Shown one piece after another: positions 58,949 to 62,000 of a DNA stretch of 62,000 nt. The DNA comes from Zygnema cylindricum. Taxonomy: Eukaryota; Streptophyta; Zygnematophyceae; Zygnematales; Zygnemataceae. The DNA lies in contig JBBHKE010001422.1 in assembly GCA_037447655.1 (NCBI GenBank), forward strand, positions 1-62,000, given 5' to 3'. The stretch's first letter is position 1; every line of letters starts with the position of its first letter. The translations under genes and the position numbers were made by a program. The notes below the pieces were generated by a model. That model ran no database searches. It was given only the letters and a program-made list of their open reading frames with translations, and was not told the origin of the DNA.

Positions 58949-59640
58949 TATTAATGACACAATTTCGGCGCCCCTAAATTGCGGCCTATGTATTTACAAA
59001 AAAAATGTTGTTTTTGTTGAACCTATTACATAGGGATGGTTTTACTACAATGTTAATAGCTATTAGTCTAAAGGAAGTATTAGTGTTAAAAACCACACAG
59101 TGTTATAAACTTTGTTTTAGGTACAGTGGATTGCTAACAAAATATAGAGCTAATTTATGCATTTTGTTAGGATTATTGGTAGAATCGGTGGATCAGCCGA
59201 AATCATGGTTTTGTTCGATGTGGAGAATCGGTCTTCCGCCGATTTGTTGACGTTTTCGTTCGCATGGCGCGATTCGATTTTGAGTATGGTTTTTCGATTT
59301 GCATCCGAGTACCTTTGGTTCATTCAATGTACGGCTTTTCAGTACCTGCCGGTACATAGAGTATTTACGTATGGTGGTTCAGTTAAGGTTTCGTCTGTTT
59401 TGTATTGTCTTGTACGGCATGTATATTATTTAGTGCGTTGTCTGTATTATGTTCGTTTTCGTGCGCGCCATTCTATTTCGGCGCTATAATATTTTGTTAG
59501 GCACACGTCCGCCTGTGGACTTCGACGCCCTTGTATTTGTGTTTAGTTGTCTTCAATTGGTGGTGTTAGTGGTTTTTAGTTGTCGGTGCTAGAAAAGTAT
59601 ATTAGTGAGTGTTCTCCAACATTTTATTATGCAGTCTGTG
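58949..59640. other. No gene recognised
   Basis: A 110-codon frame at 59157-59489 (+) has no known domain and may lie in an LTR. Confidence 0.35.
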
Positions 59641-59893
59641 TAGAGATGCATCATGTGTATTAAGGAGTGACACATTAAGATGTAGAGAGAGAATAAGATT
59701 TAAGGAGGGAAGAATTGTAAAGGAGAGAGGTTGTATTGAGAAGTTTTCGGCTTAATATATTGATATTTGGCCGACATGCTTTATTGTGAGCCGTGAATGT
59801 TTTATGTGGAATATGTTTATTTAAGCTTCCGTTGTGAGATTTGATTTGTCTTTTGTGAGCATCTCTGTGTGCACTTTTTTGATTCTTAAAAAT
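59641..59893 (+). repeat. Probable 3' part of a 5' LTR
   Basis: A non-coding stretch directly before a primer-binding site. The LTR start and a TG..CA boundary could not be fixed. Confidence 0.35.
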
Positions 59894-59905
59894 TGGTATC
59901 GGAGC
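59894..59905 (+). other. Primer-binding site for initiator tRNA-Met (3'-end type)
   Basis: TGGTATCGGAGC differs at one base from TGGTATCAGAGC, the complement of the plant initiator tRNA-Met 3' end. It marks an LTR retrotransposon whose body runs right. Confidence 0.55.
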
Positions 59906-62000
59906 AGGTTAGTGCTCCAATGTTTAGTTTGAGAGTAAGATGCTCCAGTTTGAGGTTAAAATTCTGTGAGGGAGAAGACAGAATTGGAAGAAGGAAAGGC
60001 ACGTATCTTTTAAAGAGTGAACCGGATGCCGCTCCGGATGGAGGTGATTTTGTTTTTGAAACCGAAGAAGAAGATGATGAAGAAGTCAAAGAAGAATCTG
60101 AAGTAGTCGAAGAGGTTGAAGAACAGCAAAGAAAAAGGAGAATTGAAATGTGTCGATGTGATTTATTACCTGAGGTGTAGAGGAGTGTTGTTTTTTTAAA
60201 GAATAAATTAAATGTGTTGATATGAGTTGAGGGCCAAGAAGATGAAGCTTGACGTTTTGAAAACCTTTTTTATGGAGATATATTTCGTACTTTTGTACGT
60301 TAGGTGAATCGAGGAGATCGTTATGGCGATTATCAAAAATCACCGAAGAGTTTGGAAGAAACGTCATTCAATTTGGCACTTTCAATTTTTGTTCGGAATT
60401 TGGATGTGTAGATATTATATTTGATTTTGTCGTAGTGGTGACGTGAAGTTTTAATGTTTTCATGATTGAAGGAACAATCAATCTTGTTTCAGAGGTTCTA
60501 TGCTTGAAGAATCCTTTCTGTCACATCCTTTGAAGCTCAAAAAGAATTGTAATTCAGATGGTCGTCACAGAATTTATGTGGATGAATTCGTGAATTTTAT
60601 GAGAGGGAAAGATGAAAAAGAAGAGGAGAAATTAGATTCCTGTTTCAGTTTTGGAAGAAGAGAAAAAATATTGATGAGATTGAGATGATGAGTGGAGGAG
60701 ACGAGTATGTTTGAAAGAGGAGGAGACTGAGAAGTGGAAGAGGCCACGAGTCTGCAGAGAATTCTAACGAGGAGGAATGTTGATTTGAATGAAGTGTGGA
60801 GACTCGAGTCTGAGCGTGGTAAAAAATCCTCCTTGAGGAAGTGGAAGTGGGATGGAAATGAAGATAAAGTGAGATTTGAAGCTACACTAAAGAAGTGGAA
60901 GGTGTGGAGAGGCGTCCGTGAGTGAAAGTGAATAAAAGCAGTGAAGTGAGGAGTGGACTGAGGAGAAGGAAACAAATGAAGAAAAATAATGTACAAAACT
61001 GTACGGTTCACTAGTACGGAAAGTGAATCTGTTCACGATTAGTGTGGGCGTTTGAAGTTGTGTGTGTGTATGAAGTATCAGTTCCTTTTGGCGTGAAATT
61101 TTGACGAGGAAAAAGTGACGTTCCGTGTTAGAACGAGACACGTATTTTGTTTTATTACCGGCTGTTTCGGTTGTTTTGTTTTTTTTTTGTCAAACGCCGA
61201 ACTTTTGTGTGACCGTTATATTTATTCTGTTGGTACCTTCTTGGTTCAACATTGGAATGGGGTGTAATATTGAAGTGAAGTTTTTTACGGCAGACTGTTC
61301 GATTGCTACAGTGAAGCCTAATTGGTGCAGTGGTTACCTAAATCGCTATGTGGATTAGTTGAATTGTTGTGGAGTATCATTGACGCAGCTGTTTTTACGG
61401 TTGCCAATGAAAGAGGAGTTGGAATTAAGTTTGACTTGGTGTGACGATTGAAAGTCCGAGAGGAGATCATTTTAAAGCCTCCTAAAATAGATTGTCATTA
61501 AATGAATCGTTGTGGATTGATACAAACGCCGTGGAGATATGTACTTACAAAATCTATTCGAGCGTATTTGTCATTGAGGAGAATTTGTTCCGTACAAGGC
61601 GTATCTATCAAATGCCTCATGTACTTTGGAGAAGGAACGGTGCCACATACTTCGGCAGCCGTTTTGGACGTCGTCGTGTATAGTCAGGCGATGAGGAGTT
61701 ATTATGTGACGGCCAAGCAATCTATCGATAACCTTTTGGTATGATCAATTTGGGGTTTGTCTTTCAGTTTGAAGTTTTTTCGGTTATTATTTGCCGAGTA
61801 TTTTGGCGGCTATAGTATTGTCATTTTCGTCGTCGTCATTTTTTGATGGACGTGGAATTATTTTAATTATGTTTACGGAGATCTTCTGGTACTTTATTAG
61901 TATCATGTGTAAGGGGATTTTGTTTTGTTATCAACAATATTTGAACAATTTAATTATGCTGGAGTGTTGTGACGCGGAGTTATTTTACCTTGACGTGGAT
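59906..62000 (+). other. Putative retrotransposon body, unrecognised
   Basis: Open frames such as 59893-60180 (acidic: ETEEEDDEEVKEESEVV) and 60500-60688 are polar and charged, as in some gag regions, but no gag, RT or integrase motif is seen before the window ends. Confidence 0.3.

Overview
The window is eukaryotic nuclear DNA: AT-rich, low in genes and crowded with transposable elements. One recognisable host gene is present. A green-lineage genome, perhaps an alga, is the best fit. The gene encodes a secreted protein with long SPPPP-type proline tracts like hydroxyproline-rich wall proteins, and two copia-type elements carry primer-binding sites matching the anticodon region of initiator tRNA-Met, as in copia and Volvox Osser. 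The species cannot be named from this sequence alone.

Layout. 1-3431 (minus strand): a gene with TATA and CCAAT boxes, a first exon (signal anchor, probable beta-propeller, proline tract), and then exons that each carry one six-cysteine PAN/apple-like module plus a proline tract. All splice junctions seen are phase 1, and the gene runs off the left edge. 3.4-11.4 kb: gene-poor DNA with two TA-flanked MITEs and a 42-bp palindrome. 11.47-19.29 kb: a decayed Ty1/copia element on the minus strand with an exact ACTAT target-site duplication and an LTR-like insert in its right LTR. 19.3-26 kb: MITEs, a solo copia LTR, two hAT-type MITEs and a 48-bp minisatellite. 26.27-29.97 kb: a young non-autonomous LTR retrotransposon with near-identical 1.35-kb LTRs, inserted in an older MITE. 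30-42 kb: more MITEs (a Harbinger type, hAT types with 8-bp target duplications nested in TA-flanked MITEs, a foldback element).

42.1-54 kb has a different character: CT- and T-rich tracts, a 1.5-kb AT-rich array of TAACNGTTA dyads, a broken Crypton-like tyrosine-recombinase/GCR1_C gene with a large pyrimidine intron, and about 20 copies of a 173-bp satellite split by a solo LTR. 54-62 kb returns to TE-rich DNA: a TIR element, a solo LTR of the 26-kb family inserted exactly in the target duplication of a hAT MITE, and a probable LTR-retrotransposon start with an initiator-tRNA-Met primer site at 59894.

No operon-like or defence-type system is present. The genes do not act together. The window records several rounds of nested transposition around one extracellular-matrix-type gene.
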